Source: Leptolyngbya sp. KIOST-1 (lineage in GTDB: Bacteria; Cyanobacteriota; Cyanobacteriia; Phormidesmidales; Phormidesmidaceae). Taken from it: 64,000 bases of DNA. Under the pieces are notes generated by a model. It did not search any database. It was not told the origin of the DNA and saw nothing but the letters and a program-made list of their open reading frames with translations. The DNA lies in NCBI RefSeq assembly GCF_000763385.1, contig NZ_JQFA01000004.1:124001-188000 (forward strand). The letters are read 5' to 3'. Numbering within the stretch: the stretch's first letter is position 1; the number at the start of each line of letters is the position of its first letter. A program made the translations under genes and the position numbers. Of the stretch, positions 52,730 through 61,520 are shown one piece after another.

Positions 52730-54565
52730 TCATAGTGTCACTATTTTTTTAAAGCTCCCGGATTGCTCCAAAAAATCTTGATAACGTCCTTGAGCTACTA
52801 CTTTCCCATCACTCAATTTTACAATCCAGTCACAGCGTTCTACCGTACTTAGTCTATGGGCAATCACTAAAATAGTCAGATCGTTACCTAGGCCATTGAT
52901 AGCGGCCATTACTTCTTTTTCTGTAGCATTATCTAACGCACTGGTCGCCTCATCAAATATTAAAACTGATGCCTGTCGATATAGTGCTCGGGCTATTCCT
53001 ATCCGTTGCCTCTGTCCCCCACTTAGCCGAATACCTCTCTCTCCAATTTCTGCCCAGTAGCCTCCAGGGCAGGATTCAATGAACTCAGAAATTTGCGCTT
53101 GCTCCGCTGCTTTTTTAAGTTTAGCTAAATCAATTGACTCCTTTAATACACCTAGTGCAATATTCTCAGCTAACGTTGTATCAGCCAAATAGATGTGCTG
53201 AGGAACATGGGCAATAGTCTGTTGCCAAGCTCGACAATACTCTTCCTGCAAAGACAAGCCATCCACTAAAACTTGCCCAACCGATGGCTCTAGCAGCCCC
53301 ATCAAAATATCCAACGTCGTGCTTTTACCGCTACCCGTTGTGCCAATGATGCCAACCCGCACCCCCTTAGGAATCGTAAACGAGATATCTTGGAGTACCC
53401 AGGGAGATTCCTCCGAGTAGCGAAAACTGACCCCTGCAAACTCGATCGCCCTGTGCCACTCCAGCGGCGGAGGCGGCGGCTGCAAAAAACTTTGGGGTAG
53501 CGGCTGTCCCAGCAGCTTCATTACATCCTCCGCAGATCCTTGATCGCCTCGCAAAAACGCCCAGGCCGCAAACATCTGCTGCTGCGCTGGCAATAGTCGC
53601 TGTGCTCCTAGCGCCAGCGTTCCCAGCAGGGGCAGCGCCATTGCCCCACCCCCTACCTGCTGACTCAAGCCGTAGGCGATCGCCGCAATCAGCACCATCC
53701 CCAGCGCCTCCATGCCATAGCGAGGGCTGCCAGCAATAAACGCATTTTCTGCCTTGGCCTGGCGAAAGGGCCAGTCCGCCTGGCGGTACAGCTCATAGTA
53801 GAAGGGCTGCGTGTGGTTGAGCAAAACATCGCGAATGCCCCCCATCCCCTCCTGGAGAGCCTTAATCTTTTGAGTCAGCGCGCGGCTCATAATGCGGCTG
53901 TTACGGGCTAAGCGAGGTCGAGTAATGGCAACAATTCCGGCATAGAGACTGCCAAAGCCCACAAACGCCGTCGCCGCCAACCACGGGCTGACCGCCACCA
54001 GCGCCAGCACAATGGCTGTTACCATCACCGTAGCGCTGGTCAGCGTCAGCGCCTGGGTCACAGCGGCCATCACCGTGTTCACCTTTTCTACCGAGCTGAT
54101 GATTTCGCTACTGTTGCGGGCAATGTGCACCTGATAGGGCTGGTACAGCGTACGCCGATACACCTCTACCGACAGCTCATGGCCCACCCGCTGCACATAG
54201 TTTTTGATGGCCCACAGTACCAACAGCCGCAGGGCTCCAGCCACCAGGGCCGCCATAGCAAAGGCCACCGTGAGCGGCAGCACTAGCTGGTCACTAGTGG
54301 TTAGCCCCAACCAAATCGCCAGACGGGCCGCTGCCGGGTAGTCAAAAATCTGCTCTGGAGCAACGATGACGCCCAAAAAAGGCAGCACCGCCCCCAGGGT
54401 AACAGCCTCCGCTAAGCCACTGGCCAGCATGAGCCCCACCAGACCAGGGAGCTGCCACCGGCGGCGGGGGCTGAGGTGCTCCCACAGCCCCCGAAGAAGC
54501 GATTGAGTGCTGAGGCTACGTGGATTGGAACGACGCCGAACGGGGAAATGGTAGCGCTTAACCAT
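52730..54565 (-). CDS. ABC exporter (MsbA/PglK-like), mosaic gene
   Basis: This 611-residue half-transporter has a membrane domain (about 25-350, six segments) and an ATPase domain (about 370-605) with Walker A GTTGSGKSTT (408-417), signature RLSGGQRQR (about 512-520), Walker B VLIFDEATSALD and the H-loop VIAHRLS. PglK/MsbA-type exporters flip lipid-linked glycans or lipids. The coding sequence is complete, but composition changes inside it: 60-base lines in the ATPase part (52741-53280) are about 43-47% GC, and those in the membrane part beyond 53450 about 60-65%. The switch coincides with the domain boundary, so I read it as a recombinant gene at the cassette edge. Confidence 0.88.
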   Translation of the reverse strand: MVKRYHFPVRRRSNPRSLSTQSLLRGLWEHLSPRRRWQLPGLVGLMLASGLAEAVTLGAVLPFLGVIVAPEQIFDYPAAARLAIWLGLTTSDQLVLPLTVAFAMAALVAGALRLLVLWAIKNYVQRVGHELSVEVYRRTLYQPYQVHIARNSSEIISSVEKVNTVMAAVTQALTLTSATVMVTAIVLALVAVSPWLAATAFVGFGSLYAGIVAITRPRLARNSRIMSRALTQKIKALQEGMGGIRDVLLNHTQPFYYELYRQADWPFRQAKAENAFIAGSPRYGMEALGMVLIAAIAYGLSQQVGGGAMALPLLGTLALGAQRLLPAQQQMFAAWAFLRGDQGSAEDVMKLLGQPLPQSFLQPPPPPLEWHRAIEFAGVSFRYSEESPWVLQDISFTIPKGVRVGIIGTTGSGKSTTLDILMGLLEPSVGQVLVDGLSLQEEYCRAWQQTIAHVPQHIYLADTTLAENIALGVLKESIDLAKLKKAAEQAQISEFIESCPGGYWAEIGERGIRLSGGQRQRIGIARALYRQASVLIFDEATSALDNATEKEVMAAINGLGNDLTILVIAHRLSTVERCDWIVKLSDGKVVAQGRYQDFLEQSGSFKKIVTL

Positions 54566-54649
54566 AGTTTTGAGCCAGTACTGGTCTTTTGCAGTGCGTT
54601 TCTGTGCAAATGCAACCTACGCATATCCTCAAGACCATGGTTGTCATAT

Positions 54650-55375
54650 CTAAGGTTTTTGCAAAAATACAAACAGATTCCCGGTCAGCCCGCTGGGGGC
54701 CAGCCGGTGCACCAGCGACAGTAGCGCAAACACATAGCGGTTGCCCATACAGTAGCCAGGCTCTGGTACGTAGGTATAGGAATAGTTAGACCATCCCGCA
54801 AACCATTGCGACACCTGGCGATGGGTATTGCACCGATACTGAGTCGGAAAAATGTCCTCTGGTTTGCGCTCGGGTTGAAACAGACGCAGCGCCCCACTGT
54901 GGAGCGACTGCCTCACTAACCGTGCCCCCACGCAAACACAATTCCAGTAATGGGGCGTGCGGGCACAGAAAAAGCCTCCCGGCTTTAGCAATCGCTGAGC
55001 CTCGCGTCGCAAGAATTCCAGATCCGCCACCGACAGGTGTTCCAACACATAATCACAGATGATGATATCTATGCTCTCTGCTTCCAGGGGCAGAGAACCA
55101 TGGGGCTGCTCCTGGTGCAGGTTGCGCGAGGTAATAGGGTTTGTGAGCACCACTGGGCTGACATCGACCCCAATAAACTCCTTCACGTCAGTTTTGAGGT
55201 CTCGTAGCGATCGCCGATATTTGCTGGCATCCTCAAAAAACCACTGCCCCCGGCCCGCGCCATAGTCCAAAACTTTGAAGTCTGGCTGCAGCAATGACTT
55301 GATACGGCCATAGAACTCCACCGTACCATCCAAGCTGTTGTAACTTCCCAGGAAGCGATCGTTGGAGTTAAACAT
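54650..55375 (-). CDS. Class I SAM-dependent methyltransferase
   Basis: This 241-residue methyltransferase has FKVLDYGAGRGQWFFEDASKYRRSLRDLKTDVKEFIGVDVSP as SAM-binding region, then SIDIIICDYVLEHLSVADLEFLRREAQRLLKPGGFFCARTPHYWNCVCVGARLV. It is GC-rich like the core genome. It lies 84 bases upstream of the ABC exporter gene on the same strand, so it is likely part of the resident polysaccharide locus. Confidence 0.86.
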   Translation of the reverse strand: MFNSNDRFLGSYNSLDGTVEFYGRIKSLLQPDFKVLDYGAGRGQWFFEDASKYRRSLRDLKTDVKEFIGVDVSPVVLTNPITSRNLHQEQPHGSLPLEAESIDIIICDYVLEHLSVADLEFLRREAQRLLKPGGFFCARTPHYWNCVCVGARLVRQSLHSGALRLFQPERKPEDIFPTQYRCNTHRQVSQWFAGWSNYSYTYVPEPGYCMGNRYVFALLSLVHRLAPSGLTGNLFVFLQKP

Positions 55376-55406
55376 CTAGGTCAAAAGATTTGCTTAGAAA
55401 AACGGA

Positions 55407-55832
55407 CTAACCAATGCGACGGAAATCTTTTACACCTTGGTACTGGGTTTGACGGGCTTGACGACGGGTAAACTCGCTGACCGTGGGGTTGCCGGTGGGT
55501 AGGATGACGCCGCTGGCCTGCATCCAGAGGGTTTCTGGAGCCGCTTCAACGCTGTAGTGGTTATTAACGGTTTTGCGGACATGGTACCAGCGGGTTTCCT
55601 GGCAATGGTCGCACCAAAATGCCTCTAACCACTCGCCTGTCAGGGGCACCGTGCCGTAGCCAGCGATGACGGTGAGCGATCGCAGGCGACTCAGGCCTCG
55701 CTGCTGCAAATGCTCAGCTTGGGTGGTGTAAAGCGGGTATTTTTGGCTGACGCTGTCGAGGTAAGTGCCGTGGTCGGGACAGTGGATGGCGCGCCGTTTA
55801 GAGCGGTTGCGGTTGCGAGGGGGTGAGGCCAT
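55407..55832 (-). CDS. Small putative zinc-ribbon protein, unrecognised
   Basis: This 141-residue basic protein is one I do not recognise. It has a paired motif CPDHGTYLDS near residue 18 and CDHCQETRWYHV near residue 73, which could bind one zinc through three cysteines and a histidine. The N terminus is strongly basic (RNRNRSKRRA) and the C terminus is RRQARQTQYQGVKDFRRIG. A nucleic-acid-binding role would fit, but nothing more can be said. The ATG at 55832 is the only good start. Confidence 0.7.
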   Translation of the reverse strand: MASPPRNRNRSKRRAIHCPDHGTYLDSVSQKYPLYTTQAEHLQQRGLSRLRSLTVIAGYGTVPLTGEWLEAFWCDHCQETRWYHVRKTVNNHYSVEAAPETLWMQASGVILPTGNPTVSEFTRRQARQTQYQGVKDFRRIG

Positions 55833-56073
55833 AGCGAAGGGGAGTAGTTAAGGGTCAAGTGCCCCCAGCGGGTAGGGCTAGAGCGGATATCTCGGACACA
55901 CTTATCCTGCCTACGGTCTTAGTGGGGCTAAGACTACGGGGGAGAGACTGAGATCTTTAGACCGTCGAAGCCCGCTCCCTGTGAAAAAGGGTACCGGAAT
56001 TATTCGATTGGGTGAGACCTGGGCCAGAACATTTAAGATTTCGCCTAGATGTCAACTGCTTGCAGGCCGATCG

Positions 56074-57366
56074 CTACAGACGAGAGGTAGCCGCCTTGGG
56101 AGATGGGACCACTGAGGTATGGGTTGGGCCATAGAGGCAGGTTTCCACCACTTCAAGGTACTGAAGCGCGCTCTGTTCGGGGGTAAACTTTTGCTGCATG
56201 TAGCTGCGACCGCGATCGCCCATCTGCTGCCCCAGGGAGGGGTTGGCTATCAGCGCCTGGATGAAGTCGGCCAACCCCTGACTGTCGCCATTGCTGAAGG
56301 CACGACCAAAGCCACCTTCGGACAGCAGCGATCGCAGGTAGGAGTGATCTTCGCAAATAGCGGCTACTGGTCGGCCAGCCGCCAGGCTGCTGTAGAGCTT
56401 GCTGGGAGCCACCAACCCCTCTACCCCCGGCACCAGGCTGACCAGGCTCAGATCGCAAGCGGTAAGCGAGTAGGGTAAATCGGCCTTAGATTGGTAGGGC
56501 AAAAACAGACAGTTGGTCAATCCGGTTGCCTGGGCCCAGTCTGCACAGGGTTGCCGCTTGGCACCACCGCCGACAAACACAAACATCACCGGCGCATGGC
56601 GCAGAGTCTGGGCTGTGGCCATCACGGTATCCAGGTCGTGACAACGACCCATATTGCCCGAGTAGAGCACCGTGAAAACCTGACTCAGGCCGTGCTGGTG
56701 GGCGAACCAGTTATCGGCCTTGGGGCGAGGAAAAATCAGTCTGGGATCGGCCCAGTTGTGAATGACCGATATTTTGTCGCCAATCTCAGGGCACTGATCG
56801 ACAATGCGTTGCTTCATGGTGCGGCTGAGTACCACGATCGCCTCGGCGTGGCGCCAGGTCAGGCAGTTAAGCCAGTGCCACAGTCGGGCCAGGCCGTGGG
56901 TGGCGGGAACCACTCGCAGCGCCACCGCCACCTCAGGGTAGAGGTCGTAAACAACGCACAGGTAGGGCTGCTTAAACAAGACGTGTAGCAGGTAGGCCAG
57001 CACCGGCAGGTAGGGCGGCTCGGTGGTGACCAGCACCAGATCGCCTCGGCGGGCCGGGTGCAGCAGCTTAACCAGCGATCGCAGACAGTAGAGCAGTCCG
57101 CCCACGGCCCGCCCGCGAATCCGCTGGGGCCACAGGCGAGAGGTGCGCGTGCGCCGCACCACAACCCCGTTGATGGTCTCGCGCTGAGGTGCCAGGGGAT
57201 GGTCATAGGCATAACCCGGCTGACCGGCAAACACCTGCACCTTCAACCCCTGACGGCTCAGGCCCTGCGCCAATTCGGCCATTAACTGCCCAGTGGGCGC
57301 ATAGTCAGGGGGGAAAAACTGAGTCAAAATTGACAATTGTGGAGATACGCCCGGATCAAAATGCAT
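56074..57366 (-). CDS. GT4 family glycosyltransferase, WcaI/WbuB-like
   Basis: This 430-residue GT-B enzyme has LSILTQFFPPDYAPTGQLMAELAQGLSRQGLKVQVFAGQPGYAY in the acceptor domain and VLYSGNMGRCHDLDTVMATAQTL, FVFVGGGAKRQ, LFLPYQSKADLPYSLTACDLSLVSL, GLVAPSKLYSSLAAGRPVAAI in the donor domain. The pattern resembles WbuB-type enzymes that add L-FucNAc or GlcNAc to lipid carriers. It is GC-rich, and a 240-base gap separates it from the small zinc-ribbon gene. Confidence 0.87.
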   Translation of the reverse strand: MHFDPGVSPQLSILTQFFPPDYAPTGQLMAELAQGLSRQGLKVQVFAGQPGYAYDHPLAPQRETINGVVVRRTRTSRLWPQRIRGRAVGGLLYCLRSLVKLLHPARRGDLVLVTTEPPYLPVLAYLLHVLFKQPYLCVVYDLYPEVAVALRVVPATHGLARLWHWLNCLTWRHAEAIVVLSRTMKQRIVDQCPEIGDKISVIHNWADPRLIFPRPKADNWFAHQHGLSQVFTVLYSGNMGRCHDLDTVMATAQTLRHAPVMFVFVGGGAKRQPCADWAQATGLTNCLFLPYQSKADLPYSLTACDLSLVSLVPGVEGLVAPSKLYSSLAAGRPVAAICEDHSYLRSLLSEGGFGRAFSNGDSQGLADFIQALIANPSLGQQMGDRGRSYMQQKFTPEQSALQYLEVVETCLYGPTHTSVVPSPKAATSRL

Positions 57367-58389
57367 CAATTCTATCCGCCTTTACTTCCAGAAACATGGC
57401 ACTAGCGGCACACAGAAGTTTCTTGAGATTTTATTCTTAAGTTCCTAACTCGAAGTTTTATTTGTACAAAGCCTGCAAACAGACTGCCGCTGTGCTTTGT
57501 GACCCAAAAGCCAGCATTAGTTCACTTACTCTTGGGCTATGGGTAGATCAAATCGACTTTACAAAAATCAAAAATTCCTGACAAACAAAAGCATTTCTTA
57601 TTGTTGTCGCCGTCAACACAAGGTTACACCAGGCAACTCATGCTCGAGGCGATTTACCTTGTTCAAGAATTCCCACCCAAAGGCCAGAAGACCATTACTA
57701 AAAGAATGTTTACATAATCCACGGTAGGCCGCAGTCCAAGGTGTTGTGACGACCTTTTCCAGCGAAAGGGCGATTGCCCCACCGGAGAAGCGATTTCAGA
57801 ATATTGAGAAGGATACCGCATTTATCAAATTAATGCAGCAGTAATTTTTGTTTTTTTTAGAGTCAGACCGACAATGATAGATCAAAGCGATTTGAATGGT
57901 TTCGAGGCTCATTCACGAAAGAAACTGTCTAAAAAGCTACAAAAGCAGGTTCAGTACTGCTGCGATCGCCCCGTTCTTCAAATCGAGTAGAACCCTCACG
58001 TCTATGCTGAGGGCAGAAACTAAAACCGGAAAAACTCGCCTGGCGTTGATTTATGGTCGCCAACAAACAGAAAGAACTCAATCAGGCATAAAGCTGGCCA
58101 TTTGAGTCAGTCTATTGCCAAAGTTAGAGGTCGCTTCAGTCCGCAGCGTAGCCGATGCAGGAACGCAGCGTTTCAATTGACCTGCGATCTGCTGCGCGCT
58201 TAAATACAAGCGATCAAAAGAGACGCTTCAAATTTATAGCGATGGCCATCACGCTTAGGACATTGGCCTCTCCCAAGGCAAAAACTGGGGCAGCGCCATG
58301 GCGTATAGCCATAGTTTCAGGGGCATTGGTCATGTCCTAACGGTTCTGGCGATGGCTATAGTTTCAAGCATGGCAAACGGTGAATCTAA
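57367..58389. other. About 1-kb non-coding region with dispersed repeat family A copy 3
   Basis: I see no gene I can support in this stretch. It holds the repeat at 58235-58360 and an AT-rich block at 57530-57880. Short open frames here have no family-like sequence or ribosome sites. Confidence 0.5.
58235..58360. repeat. Dispersed double-hairpin repeat, family A copy 3
   Basis: It starts TATAGCGATGGCCATCACGC and ends TCTGGCGATGGCTATA. It is very close to the copy at 22118-22246 in the second half (shared GGGGC..GCATTGGTCATGTCC TAACGGTTCTGGCGATGGCTATA, read in two pieces), so the element has moved or been copied fairly recently. It is non-coding. Confidence 0.85.
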
Positions 58390-59400
58390 TCAGTTAGACG
58401 AAGTTTGAACCTCAATGGCGGTTCGCAGCTGCTGCAGCGATCGCCCTAACACCACAAAATCTTCGAACTGGGCCAGGCTGACTAAAACATCTGGGTCGGT
58501 GTTGTCCAAAATGTTGTTGTAGGCCTGGATAGCGGCCTCCAGCTGGGTCGCGTTGATGGGGGCTGCTGTGCCGCCAGCCTGAGCCGGCAGTAGACCACTG
58601 ACGGCATTGAAGAGGTTGACCAGGTCGATGTAGTCGATTCCCGCCACGGCCATGTCGGTGAACGCAGTCACCTGATTGGGGGGTATACCTGCGGCGAAGG
58701 CAGCGGCTAGAAAACCCGCCGCGTTGGCAACCTGCTCCAGGCTGCCCTGGAGCGGCGTAACCAGGGGGGTGCCTGCCTGAGGCACAAAAACTGAGGACGT
58801 CGCCACCCTGGTACCCGGAGCGGGCGCGGTCTGGGCAACGAAGCCCTGCAGGCTGGCCACCAGAACACCTGACTGAGCGCCCGTGGCCACGGTAGGGGCC
58901 GCGATGCTCAGGCTGCCCTGGCTACTGATCAGCGTCACACTTTCACCGTTGAGGATGGCCGCAACGACAGCGGCGGCAATTTCGCTCACCGTGCCCCCCG
59001 CTTCGCCCTCCTCGCCCGTGGCTCCTACCGGGCTCAGGATGTTGAGGACAATGTCCCCTGGCGTAGACAGAATGGCTGCCAGCGAGGGGTTGGTGGTCTG
59101 GAGCCCCAGCAGGATCTGGAGGGCAGCGGTGTTGAGGGTTTGCTGCGCCCCGGCGGTCAGGATAATTTCTCCGGTGGCGGGGTCAACCACAACATTGGGA
59201 GAGTTTGACGCGATTTCCTCTTCGCTGCCCAACGTCGATGCCCCAATTGGCAGCAGGGTCGAGCCGCCGACAAACACACCGCTGCCCAAGCCCACGGGGA
59301 CAGACCCTGAATAGCCCGGTAGCGCGATCGCCATACTGCCAGCCAAAAGGCCCATGCCCAATCCCAGTTGTCGCGCCAGTCGGCCTACCAGTCTGTTCAC
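58390..59400 (-). CDS. Exported Ala/Gly-rich protein of unknown function
   Basis: This 336-residue protein has an N-terminal signal peptide (RQLGLGMGLLAGSMAIALPGYSG, cleavage likely near residue 30). The rest is low in charge and rich in Ala, Gly, Thr and Val, with repeated VVVDPATGEIILTAG-like strands and a helical C-terminal third (ATQLEAAIQAYNNILDNTDPDVLVSLAQFEDFVVLGRSLQQL). No cysteine and no further membrane segment. The start is a GTG at 59400 with AGGAGA 7 bases upstream. It lies next to a putative outer-membrane protein and Wzc, so an envelope or exopolysaccharide role is possible. I do not recognise a family. Confidence 0.72.
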   Translation of the reverse strand: MNRLVGRLARQLGLGMGLLAGSMAIALPGYSGSVPVGLGSGVFVGGSTLLPIGASTLGSEEEIASNSPNVVVDPATGEIILTAGAQQTLNTAALQILLGLQTTNPSLAAILSTPGDIVLNILSPVGATGEEGEAGGTVSEIAAAVVAAILNGESVTLISSQGSLSIAAPTVATGAQSGVLVASLQGFVAQTAPAPGTRVATSSVFVPQAGTPLVTPLQGSLEQVANAAGFLAAAFAAGIPPNQVTAFTDMAVAGIDYIDLVNLFNAVSGLLPAQAGGTAAPINATQLEAAIQAYNNILDNTDPDVLVSLAQFEDFVVLGRSLQQLRTAIEVQTSSN

Positions 59401-59513
59401 GGTTATTCTCCTGAATTCATGAGTAGAAGCGTTAAAACGAGTATCTGAGGGTTGAAACCCAGGCTGACCAGAGGGCCACCGGAGCTGTTGGGCAGGCGAT
59501 ACGCCTTTGGTGA

Positions 59514-61463
59514 TTAAAATCGAGGGCCAAAGTTAAAGCCATAGCCAATACTGAGCACGGCGACGGAACCGCTCGGGGTATTGTTGCCGACGTCACCGTA
59601 GAGCAGGTTTAAAGTCAGCGGCAGCGTAGGGACTGGCACAATTGAGGCCCCCACATTGACCCCCACCCCGCTCCAGGCGGTGTTCACCGAAAACTGAGGA
59701 TGGACCTGAAGGCCGACCCCAGCAATCAGGCCCACATCACTGCCCTCACCCGCAAAGGAGCCGCCGCCAAGGCCCACTGAGGCCGTAATCGGCAGCCGGT
59801 TTTCAGGATGTTCGGGCTGCAGCAGTTGGGCCACGGTGACCACACCGTAGAGACTGGACGCGCTGCCCCCCGCCTCGGGACCGTAGGAAGCAAAGTTGTT
59901 CAGCCCTACGGCGGCGGCCACCTGGGTTTCGTCGCTGCTGTGGACCTGGCGATGGACCTTGACATCAAACCCACCATTTTCGCCAAACCGCCGCATGCTG
60001 AGCAGGTTGTAGGCCAACTCTACTCCTACCAAGCGACGCGAATCGCCCAGTCCAAAACCTGCGGTGAGGCTGCCGTCGGCTTCGGGCCGCAGGCGATCGG
60101 CCCCGCTGAGCGAAAGCCCGATGAACAGATCGCCCCAGTTGGCCCCAAACCCAGACGGAATTCCCGCGTTGGGCGACGGCGGAAACGTCCGAGGTATGTC
60201 GGTCGTGGTGGTCAGGGGTTCAATGCGCAGCTGGTCTCGGATCTGGGCCGCATCTGCCTCAGACGCCGTGCCCTGAGCGATGGTTACCGCAGGGGTCGCT
60301 GCCACTGACGACGGGAGAGAATTCTCGATGAGGTCTACCCCCCCGATGGCGGTTTGCCCCGTCGACATTACTGGCTGGGGTATGGGAAGGGCCAGCGCTA
60401 CGTTGGCGGGTTGTTCCAGGGGAAGTTGACTGGAGAACGAGGTAGGGCTGCGATCGCCCTCAGGGCCAGCCGGGGAAACTGCCTCAGGCATGGTGTGACT
60501 CGCCTCGGGCCGCTGGGGCTCGGGAGGTACCCCACGGCGGGCCGATCGCAGCGAGGGCAGCTGCGGCTCCCGGCGGTGGGCGGTGGGCGGTAGGCTGGCT
60601 GGCGCATTGGCGGGGGCCGCGGTGATGTCGATCGCGCTCAAGGAGTTCTCTAGGCCGTAGGTCGATCGCAAATCTCGCAGCAGGGTCTGCACCGTTGCGG
60701 CCCGCGACTGTAGTGCTGCCACTTTCGGGGTTGTGCGCCGGGGCGTGAGTTGAACGGTCGAAGTCGGTGCCGCGGCCGCAGGGACGGTCGGGATCACGGG
60801 GGCTGGCTCGGGCGCGATCGCCGCCTCGTGGCCACTCTCCCGATTGATTGGGCTCACCTGAGCGTCAGGCTCCAGAGCAGCCAGGGGCAAGGGCTTAGCA
60901 TTAGCAGGCTTGGCCACCATTGCAGACAGCGGCTCAGCGGCTGCGGATGTCGTGGTATCTACAGCTGGGGTGGTATGGGGGCGATCGCTCAGCCCGGTCG
61001 TCGCGCCCGTTGGGGTCGACAGACTGGCAGCAGCAGGGACCGCTGTAGCAGCCGGGCTCAGATCTGGGGGGGCCAGCTCTGAAGCCGTCAACGCAGCCTC
61101 GGTTGCCCCAGCTATCGAGCTGTCTGCAATACCCTCAGGGATCGCCATCTCCGCCTCGAGCCGGGTCGGTTCGGAGTCCTCTGCCGCTGCCGCCACCACC
61201 GCTGCCGAATGCTCAGTTTCGGGGCTCCAGGTCGGGTGGGCCGCAGCCTGCTCCTCAATCTGGGGTTCAGTTGTCTGGGCCGACGGTGCGGGCACGGCCA
61301 CTGGATGGGGATCTTCAGCCTGAATCGCTCCCCCGTCAGCATCAGGCACTGCGGGCGGCAGGTCAGCACTGGCCCTGGCCACCTGGGGCAGCAGCCCCAG
61401 CCCAGCCAGCCCCAACAGCCCGCCTGCAACCAGGGGCTTTGGCGGTTTCGATTTACGTTTCAT
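59514..61463 (-). CDS. Putative outer-membrane beta-barrel protein with long disordered linker
   Basis: This is a 649-residue protein I do not recognise. It begins with a basic stretch and a signal-like segment (PLVAGGLLGLAGLGLLPQVARA). Residues about 30-430 are a low-complexity region rich in Pro, Ala, Thr and Glu. From about residue 437 to the end the sequence alternates hydrophobic and polar residues in strand-like pieces (LFIGLSLSGADRL, LVGVELAYNLLSM, LPITASVGLGGGSF, LTLNLLYGDVG, VLSIGYGFNFGPRF). It ends in phenylalanine, the usual last residue of outer-membrane barrels. It lies 57 bases downstream of wzc on the same strand, which suggests a role in glycan export or anchoring. Confidence 0.72.
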   Translation of the reverse strand: MKRKSKPPKPLVAGGLLGLAGLGLLPQVARASADLPPAVPDADGGAIQAEDPHPVAVPAPSAQTTEPQIEEQAAAHPTWSPETEHSAAVVAAAAEDSEPTRLEAEMAIPEGIADSSIAGATEAALTASELAPPDLSPAATAVPAAASLSTPTGATTGLSDRPHTTPAVDTTTSAAAEPLSAMVAKPANAKPLPLAALEPDAQVSPINRESGHEAAIAPEPAPVIPTVPAAAAPTSTVQLTPRRTTPKVAALQSRAATVQTLLRDLRSTYGLENSLSAIDITAAPANAPASLPPTAHRREPQLPSLRSARRGVPPEPQRPEASHTMPEAVSPAGPEGDRSPTSFSSQLPLEQPANVALALPIPQPVMSTGQTAIGGVDLIENSLPSSVAATPAVTIAQGTASEADAAQIRDQLRIEPLTTTTDIPRTFPPSPNAGIPSGFGANWGDLFIGLSLSGADRLRPEADGSLTAGFGLGDSRRLVGVELAYNLLSMRRFGENGGFDVKVHRQVHSSDETQVAAAVGLNNFASYGPEAGGSASSLYGVVTVAQLLQPEHPENRLPITASVGLGGGSFAGEGSDVGLIAGVGLQVHPQFSVNTAWSGVGVNVGASIVPVPTLPLTLNLLYGDVGNNTPSGSVAVLSIGYGFNFGPRF

Positions 61464-61520
61464 GCCCTATGCTCCTCACATCCCGTTACCGTCATCAACT
61501 CACCGCTGGCGGTTCTTTTG

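Noticed and set aside
57539..58105. Short open frames in the 1-kb gap upstream of the GT4 gene at 56074-57366
   Set aside because: They have no ribosome sites and no family-like sequence, and carry the basic, Ser/Lys-rich composition of random AT-rich frames.
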